The position numbers were made by a program, and so were the translations under genes. A stretch of DNA of 64,000 nucleotides from Phorcus lineatus (lineage: Eukaryota > Mollusca > Gastropoda > Trochida > Trochidae): contig OV121088.1 of the NCBI GenBank assembly GCA_921293015.1, positions 34,716,010-34,780,009 on the forward strand, in the 5' to 3' direction. Positions 37,201 through 50,400 of the stretch are shown here, piece after piece. The first letter of the stretch is position 1, and every line of letters begins with the position of its first letter. Below the pieces are notes generated by a model. That model had not been told where the DNA came from. It was given only the letters and a program-made list of their open reading frames with translations, and did not search any database.

Positions 37201-40200
37201 TGGGTTTGAGTTATAAGTGTACTAATGTTGCTGTTTTAGCAGAATGTGGCAGGCATTATATTTATGTTGATTCATTTTTGAGAGTTACTAAATTCTTGAT
37301 TAAGTTGCTCGATATGCCAGTGGATAGGTATCCCAAGCAGGCTTATCTAATGTTGTGTAACTTAGATAATGTTGGAGGAAAAACTTGGGTGTATCATGTA
37401 AGAACAATTTTATTTACTTATGGTTTCGGTTTTGTTTTTTAGGAGGCTTTTCTTTTGAATTTTGAAACAAGGATAAAGAATTGTCAGGTTCAATCATTAA
37501 TGACTGAAGTTCATGAATATTCAAATCTACATTTATACTCTAGAATTAAAACCGTATTTGGTCTTGAACCTTACCTTGTTACTGTTAAATCTAAAGAAGG
37601 AAGGTGTCGAATTACTTTAAGAATTGGTGAGCTACCCATATACAAAAATATTGGTAGACGAGATGGTATTCCTCGTCAATTTCGCTATTGTAAAGTATGT
37701 TAATCTAATTGTGTAGAGGAAGAATTCTACTTCCTTTATAAATGTCCAGTGTATAATGATATACGTGTAAAATATTTTGAAAATATACCTTTGTACATTA
37801 ATGAAGATATAATGAATCACAATCTCCAAAGCAGTAATCTATTATATGTATTATCTATCTCACATTTTGTTAAAGATGCCTTAATTTTATGGAAAACTTT
37901 TGATTGACAACATGCAACTCTGTAACTTATTTTATATGTTCATTTTGTACGTGGGCCAAAGGCCTTTCTTCTGAATAAAAGATTGATAGATTGATACAGT
38001 TTAAAATAAACGCATGATATTTATTTCATATTTGGGATAGACATTCGAATTTGCGATATCGTTGTTTCGATAATAATGAACAGTTATCAATGCAGTAATT
38101 TCACAGGGACGTGTATCGCTTCGAAATAGCGTTAGAAAGACATATATAGATACTCTCACCCTCGTGTCTTCTGATATTAAATATACCAAAGAGTGTTCAG
38201 GAGAAACGAGGGTAAGATTCTATTTATTATCAAAAATAATGTTCATTTTATATCTATTAATATTTCACATCACTCAACACTTGAATTGAGCTACTAAAAA
38301 CACATGATGACGTGAAACCGTTGTTACATGACGTTAACCTATTGTTTTCGTTACGTCATTTGCCCGTTGTATTGAACAATCGATCCAAAGTAGTGTTCAT
38401 GGCTGTGTATTTTTTCTTTTCGTTTTTCATTCGGTGATCATGATAAAATAACCAAGGACCGGTTAGTACCTGTTTTTATAGACCGAGGAAAGAATATTTA
38501 CCTTGAATTTCGTCCTCGGTCAATATTGTTTTCCTCGGGACTATAAAAGACGTATTGAACCTATCACCAATTGATCATGAATAATGGACCCTATCCTATA
38601 CTACTACCACATGGACATAATGTCTTTAACACTATTCTAAAGCAATATAAATTTGTAATTTGCACACTTGATTGTATCATTGATCATATGAGAATAATTC
38701 ATATATGATACAAAATTCCCATAGCATCAATATTTTACGTATGCACATGACTGTAAAAGCTGACCTATGACAGAGCTATGAACTGCTAATTTTAATAGTA
38801 TCTGCGATATTTCAGGATCGTGGTGGTTTCCCTGCAATGTTATCGATAACAATGCAGGGAAGACCTGGAAAAAGGTTTCATGCAGACAGAAATTTCACTT
38901 CATATGTAGTAAACCAGAATTGTCAATCTGTAAGTATTCTATTCATTTCAATTCGAATACCTTTCCATGCCCGCAGGTGTCCAATATGCATCTTTGAGAT
39001 ATTCTGTTTTCTGATATGACGTTGTGTTCCAAATTCCCTAATGCCTATGCTTTGATGTTGATTTTGATAAGTTTCTTTGATTTCTCGACTTTGGAAATGA
39101 TTGCTGATGTCACAGCATCGCTGTTCACTTTCTTAGCCTTTGTATAAAGAGCTCTTCTATTACTTGCGAGATACAAGGTGGTGCAGAGTGTTAATTAGCA
39201 ATCAATTACAGCTACATTTAAGCACACTAGCCAGACTTGTTTACAGCCATCCTGCCTCAGGTTAAAACGTCTACGAGGTCATCGAGGCCTGAAAATTATG
39301 ATTTTCTCCACCTTAAACTGTATTCAAATTACCCTCACATAATTCGAGAAGGCCAATGAAACTGCTACGTCAGTGGGACCTGTGAATCTTATCAAAAGGC
39401 GTGTTACACCACTCCGTGATCTTGCGTTGAGGAATTCGGTTTACAAAATCAAACTCTAGCCCATGCGTAAGTGTTCAAAGCCATTACAAAGGGAAAGTAT
39501 CCATTGAATTTTGCATTTAGGTTGCTTTGAGTGCGCTGAAAATGAAAATCAGCGTTGTCAAAGACAGATTTCCATCTTCTCTTTTAAAGCGGTTTAATTA
39601 GGTGATTGATTCTTACAAGAAGGGAAGGGCAATTTGAGAAAAAAAATCAAATTAAAAATCAAAGGGATAGTTTATTAAGAGAAGGCCCAATTCTGTATGA
39701 CAAAGGCGGAAACTGCAGAAGATTATGAATATTTTTTAATCGGTTGCAATTATCTTTGTCTTATGTCTACATTTTGAAAAATACGCTATTTCATTTAATG
39801 AAGAGGATTTATAAGTCATATATTTCAACGTGTAATGTTTTCTTTTTTTTATAAAAAGTACGACGAAAACGAGAAACATCGGAATGCAGAGATAAGATAA
39901 AGGAGTGCGCGCTCATCTTCAATATTCATCCGGATGTGCGTTCGGTTAAAAAAATGAAGGACGTGTGTGACGTTACGTGTGGAACATGCAGATCTAACGG
40001 TAAGAAAGGGACCCAGCCAATTATGATTCTTTTAAAGTCATCGGCTCATTTTTGGCAACTAAACTGAACTAATTATTCTTCACGGGCAAAAATCTGATCA
40101 TTTACAATATTTCCTGTCCCGACTGCAAAGATTTTCATTCTTATGCCCGTTTTACAGTTTAGGATGTCACTGCTTATTTGCGTATGCCGTTTTAGACCGA

Positions 40201-43200
40201 TGGGGTACCGAATCAAGTGCAACCCCATCGCAAGTACGAAATACCGTAAATCTAGTCATTACAGCGCCGATACTTTCGTTAGAGGCATTCTTCAATGAGT
40301 TTAGCACCTTTTTGTTATTTCTGTATTTGATAAAAGGTAGGTTAACCGCCATTTTATTTGGATATTCGGCTGGGAAATTTCATTTGTTCTACGTCATCGT
40401 CTTAGCGAAATGACGTGGTAAGGACTAACGCTCGCCGAAGACATAGGGTAGGGCAGATTTCTGAAAATTGTTGCAAACGTCAGGGGAAAGATAACTGTAA
40501 GTGATGAACTATGTGTCCGGCGTGCATTAAAATTTGCCTTGCAAAAATGAGCCAATGACTTTAAGAGTATTATAGCATGCCTACGAAAAAAAATTCAAGG
40601 ATCCATGTCATATATTTAGACGTTTTAACAAATTATCATACGAGTGTATATCTAAGTTGTGGATTTGTTACGAAGATTATTGAATACAAATCGTGGCAAG
40701 CAGTTACTCCACTGGAAATATCAGGGGTGCTTAATTTTATTCCATATTCATAAATTTCAATAGGAATGCCAGCAAGATTTTTAGATGAAGTCATCTTTGA
40801 GCCTTTCGTTTGTAACTGGAATTAGAATTTTAGAGTTTGTAAAAGCCGTTTTAAGCCTTGATTATTTTAGTATTATAAACATCGTGTCCTCTGTGTCTTA
40901 TGTAGTTTCGAAAGGATGTTTAGCGACACCGTTGATGAACGAAAACAAGATATTCTGCAAGTTTGTAGTCATATTCATAGATCTCAAGGGTTGCCTATAA
41001 GGTATTTAGTTTTAGATGAAGTCATCTTTGAGCCTTTAGTTATACTGTAAAATCATTTATTTTCGCGGGGTGTTATTTTCGCGCAAACATAAAAAATGAC
41101 TGATTCGCGGGGTTTAATTTTCGCGCATATCGACTAAGCAATGGCAAAAATTTGGTGAGCAAAACTACATGCACTGTGCAGCAAAGATTACACTGAAACT
41201 AGTAGTAATTAACTTATAAAAACAATATTTATTCAAAAAGTCAATGATCAAATTTTTATTCATTTATTGTCATTAAACGTTTTCAAGTTTTGAAGTGGTA
41301 ACAATACCTGTCGCAAAGTAACTGGAATAGAATTTTAGAGTGTAGAAATTGTGTACTATATTCCTTATGTAGTTTCTAAAGGCTGTCTTAGCGACACTGT
41401 TGATGAACGGAAATATGATATTCTGCAAGTTGGTAGTAAAACTGGTAGAGGGAGGGGGATAGGTTATGTACATATAGTACTTTTAAATTGGAGTTTTGCT
41501 GTCGATTTTATGTTTATTGCAATATGCTTCGTTCTATGAGAAAGACGCTAGCCATGTTTAGACGTTGTGTAACTAAAAGTCGAAATGTTATGTAGCTCCA
41601 GTCATTGTTCCACATTTGAATACAATGGTGTAAACGTCGGTATGTCTCGTGTTTGAAATGTAATCATTCTCAAATTTTCTTTATCTAACCTTAGCAACTT
41701 TTTCCTTTAGAAATCACATGTTCCGTTCCTCAAATCCTCGAATCTGGTGTCAAGAAGTTCTCCGGAAATTTGTCATTGGAACCAGGCGATGTTGCAGACT
41801 ATGAATGCCAAGATGGCTACGTCCTGACTTCCGGGAATCTGAAGAGAGGCTGCAGAACAAATGGGAGACTTACAGGCTTACCGCCGGCTTGCACAGGTAT
41901 GTAATGTATGATTGAAAAATATGCATTTTTAGAAAACATTTAAAGCAAACGCTTTAGAGTAACTTATAAGCATAGGTCCCAAAAACAAAAGGCGAACGTT
42001 GCTTTAAATGTTGTTACTCGTTTTTACAATGAATATGCCGTGAGTTGCCAAAATCGAAACGTCGCCGAAAGTCGAACGGAAGCTGTTGAATCTTAGTTTG
42101 AAGGTGCCAGTCATTTAACTACCATTTATCACCTTTGTGTTAGTCTCAGGCGGACCAAATCCACCAGAGTCACCCACGAAAAGGTGAGACCAAGTTGCCA
42201 TCAAAACCCAGGGGCATTACATCCGGGTTACTCCTTAGTATGAATGATTTTGTCAGTCGTTGGTCCTGTTTTGAATAGATTTCCGATCCGTCAAGAATCG
42301 TTTAGCTCTTGATCGAAGGGTAAATCTCAATGCAGTTAGATTTAAGATGTCTAAACAGTTCCATCTTTCCCCTGCATTGTCTCCAATGGACATAAATAAA
42401 GTGAAGATACCCTCCAATAGTTGTCAACTAATGTCCAACCTCCAATAGTTTATTCAAGGGTTGCCACTATTTTGTGGTAAATACATCGAATAAGTAATTG
42501 AACACATTAATGTTTTACTTGAAGGCAAAATGAGGGTTTTTTTTAATGAATTTGAAGTGTTTGACACTTAGTTAACATAAATACGGCATTGGATAGCGAA
42601 CTCCAATAGTTACAAGTGACTTAAGTTAGATATGGTCCTCAAAGTCTTTAACGGCCTTGCACGAGTCCCACGTGCCAAACTCATGGAGACTTTGAGGATC
42701 ATATCCTACACATACTGCTCAGTAAGTATCACGACTATTATTGATTGCAAGAAGAGTGAAGAAGAATTTCGCATAGATTCATATCCGACTTGAATAAACA
42801 TTACCGATAGAATGGTAGCCATTCAAGGATCCGACTTTTACCTGCAGTGTTGCCTCATTCCATGTCTAGATATGAGAATAGTTCGAATATAATTATCTTC
42901 ATGCAACATCAGTGATTGCGGTTAGAAGATGTCAATAAATGGTTGTGTGTGCAAAGAAATATTACAGAGCCATTCCGTGAGTTGTTATGCCAAACTTAAT
43001 CAATGGTGTCATTCGAGCGAGAAGTATCGACTGTTACCAAAAAGAATCATTTTAAAGCCAATTGGTTTTGTACAGCGACAATACGAAGGGAGAAAGTCGC
43101 AATTATGATCGAAAACCGGACAGTGGCGCGCGTCAAACAGCCAAGCGTAATTTTGGAGACTTAATAAAAGCCGCCAGGAGGTCAGTTTGGAGTTGATAGC

Positions 43201-45189
43201 GTTTATGAGGTTATATAACTAGTATCCATGTAAATTGAACGTGTGATCTCCGCCTCTGTGCATTTATAAGGCTATTTTTTTTAGATTTTCATGGAAAACC
43301 AGTATTTGCCATATATATGTCTTTTGGACATGAAAAATTAAGATGTTTTGATTTTATATCATAACATGTCATTTTGGTACGTATCAAAGGTGAATATTAG
43401 TTATGAAAATCACGGAGTGGCTCTTTAAAATGCTTACCTAAAATTGTCAATCGTCTTCATTTCACACTTTATCCTTATACCTTATAAGTTACCGTCACAA
43501 TCTTCCACAATCAAGCAATTTTAATTATTAACTACTTTATCACAAAATTGTTTATACTTCATGTTTTAATCAAAATATTAATACCTCATGTTCCTTATCG
43601 GAATTACCTTCATGGTATACGCAAGTTCATTGAAGTTTTATAAAAAATATTTCCTTACAACAACGTTCGATTTAAAATCAAAATTTAGGAGAAAATAAAC
43701 TTTTATGAAATTTATCAAATTAACGAGAAGTTGATACAGTTCACGAGCTAGCATTCTTTTTACTGCCGTGTCGAACACTTGGTGCAAAATCCAAAAGGTG
43801 AAGACTTCAAACATTATTTAAGCCTCCAGCCTAAGCGTCAAAATTCGTGGTTTGATGCCAGCTCTCACTTTGACTATAACTTGCAACCTTCATACGATTT
43901 CTGAAAAGACTGTCAAGGTCAGCCGCATTAAGTTAAAGATGTGATTCACGTATATATCGCAAGCTAGCCAGTGAAAGAACAGCTGATAATGCGTGGCGTT
44001 AAAAAATGCAAAAATAAAAACATTTCTAAACGGGATACCATCACAATTGTCGCCAAGATCTCGAGATGTCTCAACATGAATCAGTTGCAAATTTAACATT
44101 ATCTCCAAAGTGGTTAAAATTGTTGGGAAAGAAAGTAAAGCAAATGTGTGAAGTGGATATTTTGATATCTCTTAAATTATAAAAAAAGCACGTTAAGAAA
44201 TTTGGATTTTGAGATAGTTTACAACAATTGAGGTGTTTGTGCACGATGAATACAGATTTTACACAAGAAATTTATTTGGCACTTCAGATTATTAAGTCTG
44301 AGCAAGTATGTTTCCATGGATTATTCATCTTGTAAATGTTCGGCAGTTGTTGAAGTGAGATATGCCAAACGTGATGTATGGCGTCCTTTTATCGAAAGTG
44401 CCTATGGTTGCTGAATGTATCAATTCAATGGCATTTTTGTAAAAAGAAATTTGTTAACCCTATCTATTGCTTGAAACTAAAATGTCAGTAAATTGAGTTT
44501 GAAAGGTTGGTCATTAACCATAAATGTAACTAAATGGTACGCGTGCTTTCAGCTTCGACACACAAGGGTATCTCAATATTAAAATGACAAACGAGTATTT
44601 TTTTATCTAAGCCCATTGCTACTGTTTAAAATAGGTATTCGCAAAAGGTACTGTATAATATGAAGTTAATGTCAACCCATACAGCCATCCTCAACGTACG
44701 TTCTTTGTATTTACTACACTATTGTAGAATACATTTAATTAGACATTTCCACCTAGAAATATTATGATGTATCAGAACAGAAAATGGGGACATGAATGTA
44801 ATGGTCTACCTTAAAGATTGGCAACGAGATACTGTACCCATTGTTAGGGAACAAACCAAATGTCAAATATCGAATGTAGTATTTCGTAAAAATATCGTTC
44901 TCATTTTAGAGCCGTGATCGTAGGAAGCAACGAGGTCGAATGCTTCAACAACCGAAGAATGGAGTGGAATATTCCAAAGAGGAAGCGAATTGCTGTTCTG
45001 CCCGGGGACTTTGTTGGGGGTTGGGATCCTGCTGGGGGCGGTCTCCAGTGGATGCCGGCACATTCAACCAACTTGTCATCCATGACCTCAGTGTCAGCCG
45101 ACTCTGTCAAGGCAGGAACATATGTGGAGTTCAGAGATCCAAGTTCTATGGTTATTGCTGTAAACGCAGTTTTAGAGCCACAGATGTGA
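34287..45189 (+). CDS. Mosaic secreted-type protein: Thr-rich segment, C-type lectin domain, ShK-like domain, Sushi domain, C-terminal module (5' incomplete)
   Basis: Six phase-matched exons: 34287-34547, 36349-36446, 38816-38929, 39859-39999, 41711-41896 and 44912-45189 (stop TGA), giving 358 residues. Exon 1 codes a Thr-rich mucin-like linker, then KCRDGYKYFSRDDTCYKYF and KACQADYASLVTV, the first half of a C-type lectin domain. Exons 2-3 finish it with VYISLRGRFFLRWKIRKDEY and SCRQKFHFIC. EPN/QPD and WND calcium-sugar motifs are absent, so classic calcium-dependent sugar binding is unlikely. Exon 4 resembles an ShK domain (ECRDKIKEC...VCDVTCGTC) but shows five cysteines, not six. Exon 5 is a Sushi/CCP module (C..YECQDGYVLTSGN..C..PPAC). 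Exon 6 (VLPGDFVGGWDPAGGG...VNAVLEP) is unnamed here. The signal peptide exon and the exact 5' edge of exon 1 are unresolved; its acceptor at 34285-34286 is weak. Likely extracellular. Confidence 0.8.
34820..34957. repeat. Fold-back element, about 50-bp arms
   Basis: Arm 34820-34872 (atactaaacttccttcaatt...) and arm 34906-34957 (...acggaaggtcgtttagtat) are reverse complements with a few mismatches and one gap, around a 33-bp spacer. It is in intron 1 of the lectin gene and is MITE-like. The rest of that intron (34958-36348) shows no exon. Confidence 0.8.
35776..35809. repeat. C-rich tract
   Basis: Eighteen consecutive C, then T-interrupted C runs, in intron 1 of the lectin gene. Confidence 0.95.
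36484..37995 (+). pseudogene. Non-LTR retrotransposon (Jockey/CR1-type) fragment with RT and 3' tail
   Basis: KAFDSVNRDLLYYVLL at the left end and LYLLLYADDLCLFSDSVISL (catalytic YADD) further on mark the RT palm. YASEIWGYQ and the Cys-containing C-terminal ORFs follow to about 37900. The tail gtgggccaaaggcctttctt plus repeated gattgata ends near 37995. Stops and frameshifts before 36720 and at 37440 and 37702 show it is dead. It lies in intron 2 of the lectin gene, same strand, only about 38 bp after the splice donor at 36447. Confidence 0.85.
38436..38582. repeat. Imperfect fold-back element
   Basis: Outer arms (tgatcatgataaaat... against ...aattgatcatgaa) enclose inner arms with gaccgaggaaa against cctcggtc. 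It lies in intron 2 of the lectin gene, between the LINE and exon 3. Confidence 0.6.
40780..41440. repeat. Duplicated segments around a small tttcgcgcggg-type repeat
   Basis: The segment about 40810-40965 (gtaactggaattagaatttt...cttatgtagtttcgaaaggatg...ttgatgaacg...gatattctgcaagtt) recurs diverged at about 41310-41440. Gatgaagtcatctttgagcc occurs at 40783 and again near 41015. Between them, at about 41042-41130, is the sequence tactgtaaaatcatttattt followed by paired ttcgcgggg/ttttcgcgc words, a MITE-like pattern. All of this is in intron 4 of the lectin gene. Confidence 0.6.
42962..43429. mobile_element. TTAA-flanked MITE, about 468 bp
   Basis: Left end ttacagagccattccgtgag, right end cacggagtggctctttaa; co-linear with 32898-33359. 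The left terminus has mutated (TTAC). It is in intron 5 of the lectin gene. No exon was seen in the remainder of that intron (41897-42961, 43430-44911). Confidence 0.88.
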
Positions 45190-47070
45190 GAGACCGCGGA
45201 CTCGGCACACAGGCACCTTTCAATGCACCCAGAAAGACGAAGCTTAAGCTCGGAATTATCACAATAACCCACTCGGGACATACAATCCGTAATTCCACGC
45301 ACCTTTTTGATAATTATTGTAATGTAAAGGCGTTCCACAAAAACGGCCTTAAAGTTTTCGCTTGGCCTTGCTTGTATGCTTCAGCTACTGATAAATACAT
45401 TAAAAACAATCTGAAAAATATGCTGTGTATAAATTTCAAATTATTAAAATGTTTTCAAAAGTTCTTGTCCATCCGCCCGAGACTATCAGTTTTCATAAGT
45501 AACCTGTCCGACGGTCGAGTAGACATTTACTCTCAAAACTCAAGGTCATCTTTTGAACCTAAGAACGCTATTGTAATTTTTTTTTTACAAATGAAAAGTT
45601 TTAGTCCTTTTAAGTTCACCTTGAAATACCATCTCACTACTACCAGTTACAACGCGAGCCCTGTAACTCATTGTTATCAGCATGCATGAAAGTGAACATT
45701 TTTCACCGAATTAAAACAGCTTCAACATTCTCACACTTCCTCCTTGATTAAAGTTATCTTGCTCTATAGACATTTCATATTTTTTTTAACGAGTATAATT
45801 AAAACTGCAAAATCCATGAATTCTATAATAAAACCAAAGTCACCTAGCAGTGCGTACTTGATTGAAACTTCAAAGATGATAATGGTTTAACGACAAAAGA
45901 CATGTCGTATGGTGAAAGACAAAATAAAATTTCGTCGCCAGGAAAGTCAAAATTCACTCTAAAGTCACTGTTAAAATCTCACAAGTTACCCTTCAAATGT
46001 TGGTAAAACTTGTTATACAACTGATGTGATTTCCATCTAGATCCAGCGACATGGTTAATGTCGGTACAAAGGAAGTTAACCATTAAAAATGTCACCTTGT
46101 ATTTGATTATATTTATATGCCAACTTTACTTTCGTGATTGTTTCACAAACATTAACTTATGTGTATGTTACAACAGATGCCACCGATAAAACAGGAGTGG
46201 CAATTGAAAAACTAAATCTACAAATATCAAAGAATTGATAGCAGTTGCTACTTTTCATGCGTCGGGCGACGTAAAAAGAATGCGTTCTATGTCATAAACC
46301 TGTTTTTCAGGAATGTATAAACAAATTTTTATCTAATTGTGATTATCGTAAATGGCTCAACAAAAAATTCATGTCAACGATAATGTATTCCTGTAATGTT
46401 AAATGGAGTCGGAAATGCAACTGATTGCCGACAAGTTATATTGTTATAGGTATCAATTAAACATTCCTAAATGGCTCTTGATCAAACGTCAACGTTAAAC
46501 CAAATGAGAACTTCACTAGGCCAGTTGACAATAAGGAATATCAAGCTGATTATAAGTGAAAAAAAAACATTTTAGTAAATCTCTGCGAAATATTCAGAAA
46601 TATTACAGCCCTGTACCAAAACTACTAGTCACTTATAATCTGAATACAGTTTCATGTCAAATTAGCTCTGAAAAAGATATTTATTTTTTTAATTTTCATG
46701 TATATTATGAAAATTTTGCCTTAATGTTAAAAACCTAAAACCTGATAATTCTAGCTTTGATCTCAAATGGTTATCATAAGACAACTATTTCATCAACGTA
46801 TTTTGTACGTTGTAAGTAAATCTGATGAAAGTAATTAAAAGATGACCCAAACATTTCTTTGAAAGTAAAAAGTATCCAGCAAGAACCTAAATGAAAATTA
46901 ATGCAGAATTAAATTGACGTGCAAACCTATGGAAATTACGTTGTGTGACCAATACTTTGGGCATGGGTCTCAGTGTATCTTCATATTTGATAAGTAACAA
47001 GTAACTTATCATTCGGACTGGTCGTTTTATAATGTTTGTTACCAGAACGGTTGTCATGTGACAAACTTAG
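45190..47070. other. Convergent intergenic region between lectin and peroxidase genes
   Basis: Presumably contains the 3' UTRs of both genes. The 249-residue ORF 44940-45689 overlaps the last lectin exon in another frame and shows no domain. Nothing else was recognised. Confidence 0.4.
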
Positions 47071-47330
47071 GTGAGTATTTCACTTATATCGCGGCCGCTA
47101 GTATTATTGCAGGGAGACAGCCCTCAATACCAGTGTGGCCATGTATTGCAATGAAACCTAAACTAGCGAACCATGGGTGGTACTGCACTTTAATTCAGTG
47201 TAGCATTGCACCCAAACCTTATTGCGTGTAGAACAGTTCTCTACTGCAGACAAAGTTGCCGAGCCCTGGCGGGATTCGAACCAAGAACCTCTTGATCCGA
47301 AGCAGAGACAAGTCTTAGGAGTTTTCTCCA
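47071..47330 (-). mobile_element. SINE family A, minus orientation, tRNA head degraded
   Basis: Tail-side words cacttatatcgcggccgcta and the body (tgtagcattgcacccaaacc, gaacagttctctactgcaga) are clear. The head stops matching after ccgagccctggcgggattcg and cttgatccgaagc. Confidence 0.8.
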
Positions 47331-47472
47331 CTGCCAATGCTCAACCGCTATAGTAATTAGAGAAATCATATCGCCAATAAAAATTCTAACATTTGGACTG
47401 TTCTGGCGCTACATCACAATCCAGTATAAAGACTAAAACGAAATATTACTTCTTTCCTCGTTTATTTCATGA

Positions 47473-50400
47473 TCATTTTATTTTCCACAGAGTCAAGTTG
47501 ATGTCAGATTTCAACATCTCCTCGCAGGACATCAGATTGGCGGTCTCGCAGCTAGTGTAAAAATAAAACAATTTCAGTGGTATTCGTTGAAGTGTTCATC
47601 AAAATTGTTACGAGAAAGAGCTTTTACCTTCGTTACAATTACAACTATTTTAAAGACGCATACTACTCGGCTACATTCCCCATGTTGTATGAGCGAAAAT
47701 TGCATGAAAAGGGTGCTGAACTTTCACTAGTTCACAACATTATAAAAATATACTGTGTGTATGGATAGGATATCCACAAATTAACAATTGATATATATTT
47801 AATCAACAATGCCTGGTAACAAGGCTTTTCACTACTAGCGCCGACGAATGGCTACACTTCTCATTCTTGTTTCAGTTTACGGAATGTGCGCTCTCGTTTA
47901 TCTAGCTGTAAACTCTACATCAACCAAAATGTTACCCTCAGTACCATCATGGTACTGCGCTGAAATCTAGCCCACCATTGACTCAAATCTTGTAGAACAT
48001 TTCTCTGCTGCAGACAAAATTGCTTACCTGGCGGGATTCAAACCCCGTTCCTCTTTAACCGAAGCCGAACACGCAAACAACTGATCATGAGTTATTCCGC
48101 CCCAGGATTAGTGGCGAAGTATAACAGTTAAAATTGGTCAGTGATTGAGACTGCCGAGTCTTATGAAGAATTACGTTTATGCAGGAAAAGGTCATTAACT
48201 AGAGGGTAACAAATGCACTTACCAATCACAAGCCGACTTCATGCAGTTCGGCTGTAACTTTGTAGTGCCTGTGCACCGACATAACACCTTGGACAAGGTG
48301 GCTTTCTGAAGCTCTGCAATCTGGTCTAGTTTCAGCAAATGAAAAAATAAAATAACAATTTCAAGTGAGAGGTAAGGTGATGATGGGTTAAAAGCCGCTT
48401 TCAAGAATATTTCACTGATATCGCCTCTGCTAGTATTAAAGCAAGGAGAAAGACATGTCTGGATAGTTGTTGCGGTGAAACCAGCTGGAAACGGCTGGAA
48501 CAAGCGAAACGTGTGGCAATGTTTATAAGTGTCTAGATTACATTGAAATAGGCATGAGGTGAGGTGAGTTAGTGTTTAACGCCGCTTTCAAGATTATTTC
48601 ACTTATATTGCGGATGCTAGTATTATTGCAAGGATAAAGCCCGCAACACCGTTGTGGCTTTGCATTGCGGTGAAAACTGCGAGCATCGACTGAAACTAGC
48701 GAACCATGTGTGGTACTGCGCTGAAATTATGTGTAGCATTGCACCCAAACCCGACTGCGTATAGAACAGTTCTCTACTGTAGACAAAGTCTACTGTCGAG
48801 CCCCTGGCTGAATCCGAACCACGGATCTCTTGATCCAAAGCTGAACGCGCTAACCACTGCGCTATCCCGCACCCTAAAATAGGCATGAGGGGAGTGAGCC
48901 TAAAAACTAATGTACCAAACTGACCAAGGGGCTTGTTCGCTATCATGCTACAGTATTCATATATAAGGAGCTCCTAAATAACCCTGATATCGATAAGGGA
49001 CAAATGCCTAATTTCGCTAACAAATGTTATTAATCTATAGCTTGGAATTTTCTAGGAAACGAAATGTGATGCATGCTGAAGCAAAACTTTAACCATAAGC
49101 TGCTACAGTATCACCTTTTAATCACGAACTTGATATCGTGAATAAAACTTAGGTAAAAAGTGAATGAAAAATACCCGCACCCTCTAATACATAGATGTAT
49201 AGAGGGTGAGGGTATTTTTTCCATTCACTTTTTACCTACATTTTATTTACCATATCAAGTTCCTGTGAATTCAGTGTAGCATTGCACCCAAACCTTACTG
49301 CGTGTAAAACAGTTCTCTACTGCAGACAAAGTTGCCGAGCCCCTGGCGGGATTCACGGGTTCAAATGCAGGACCTAATAATCCAAAACTGAACGCGCTAA
49401 CCACTGCGCTATCCCGTCCCACTTAGGTAAGGTAATAGTAAATAAAACAATTATACAATATGGTTCCTCTGATCGATTGACAACAACAAAAAGTGACCAT
49501 AATTTTGCATACAGTCTGCTTTAGGTGTACGAACATTTTCAGTACTGGTTACCTATGGAACTTCACAATATACCGCTTGTTCCGAACAATAGTCTAAAAT
49601 GACACGGAAGGATGATCTGATGGCAGAAAATTTCTTACTACCATCGTTAAATATTGTAGTGGGATAACTATTCATTAAAAATATCGTAACCAGCAACGGA
49701 CTTCAATAGCGAAGCTTTCATCAATACCATCTTTGGACAACCAAAACAATTTCAGATCAACGATGTTACTTATAAAGCATGCAAAGAATGTATCAAATAT
49801 CTCTCGAAAAAAAGGGAAAATATACTGTGCTTTTATCGACTTTAGAAAGGCGTTCGATATGGTGAGCAGAAATAAACTGTTGTTTACTTTACTACAAAAC
49901 GGTAATCATGGTAAATTTTTCAATGTCATAAAAAATATGTATTCTAATGTTAAATCTTCTGTCACATTTAATTATGGTAAACAATTAACAAGTTATTTCT
50001 GTAGCTCTATAGTGGTGTCAGACAAGGATGTACGCTAAGCCCAGTGTTGTTTTCTCTCTTCATTAACGAACTTGTGTGTGATCTGCAAAACCAATTTAAT
50101 GACGGCATTTTCATATCCAATGAAATGTTAAACCTCATTGCTCTGTTATTTGCTGATGATTTGATACTTATTGCAGATAGTGTTGTAAAATTGCAAATAA
50201 GGTTGAATGCTTTACATATATTAATTATTCTTATAGATGGGGTATGGAAATTAATGTAGCTAAAAGTAAAATTATAGTTTTTAAAATGGGTGGGCCCTCG
50301 ACGAGATATGACAAATTCTACTTTAATGGTAACCCAATGGAAACTTAATGCATATAAATATTTGGGGTTAATGATAACACCTAAACTAATTTGGACAAAA

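Noticed and set aside
44940..45689. 249-codon plus-strand ORF and the 145-codon minus-strand ORF overlapping it
   Set aside because: Both overlap the last lectin-gene exon in other frames; neither shows a domain, whereas the exon frame continues the gene in phase.
48800..48875. tRNA genes suggested by A and B boxes (also at 51881-51940, 61870-61940, 54700-54770)
   Set aside because: Each is the head of a SINE with a body attached and, in two cases, target duplications; none looks like a free tRNA gene.
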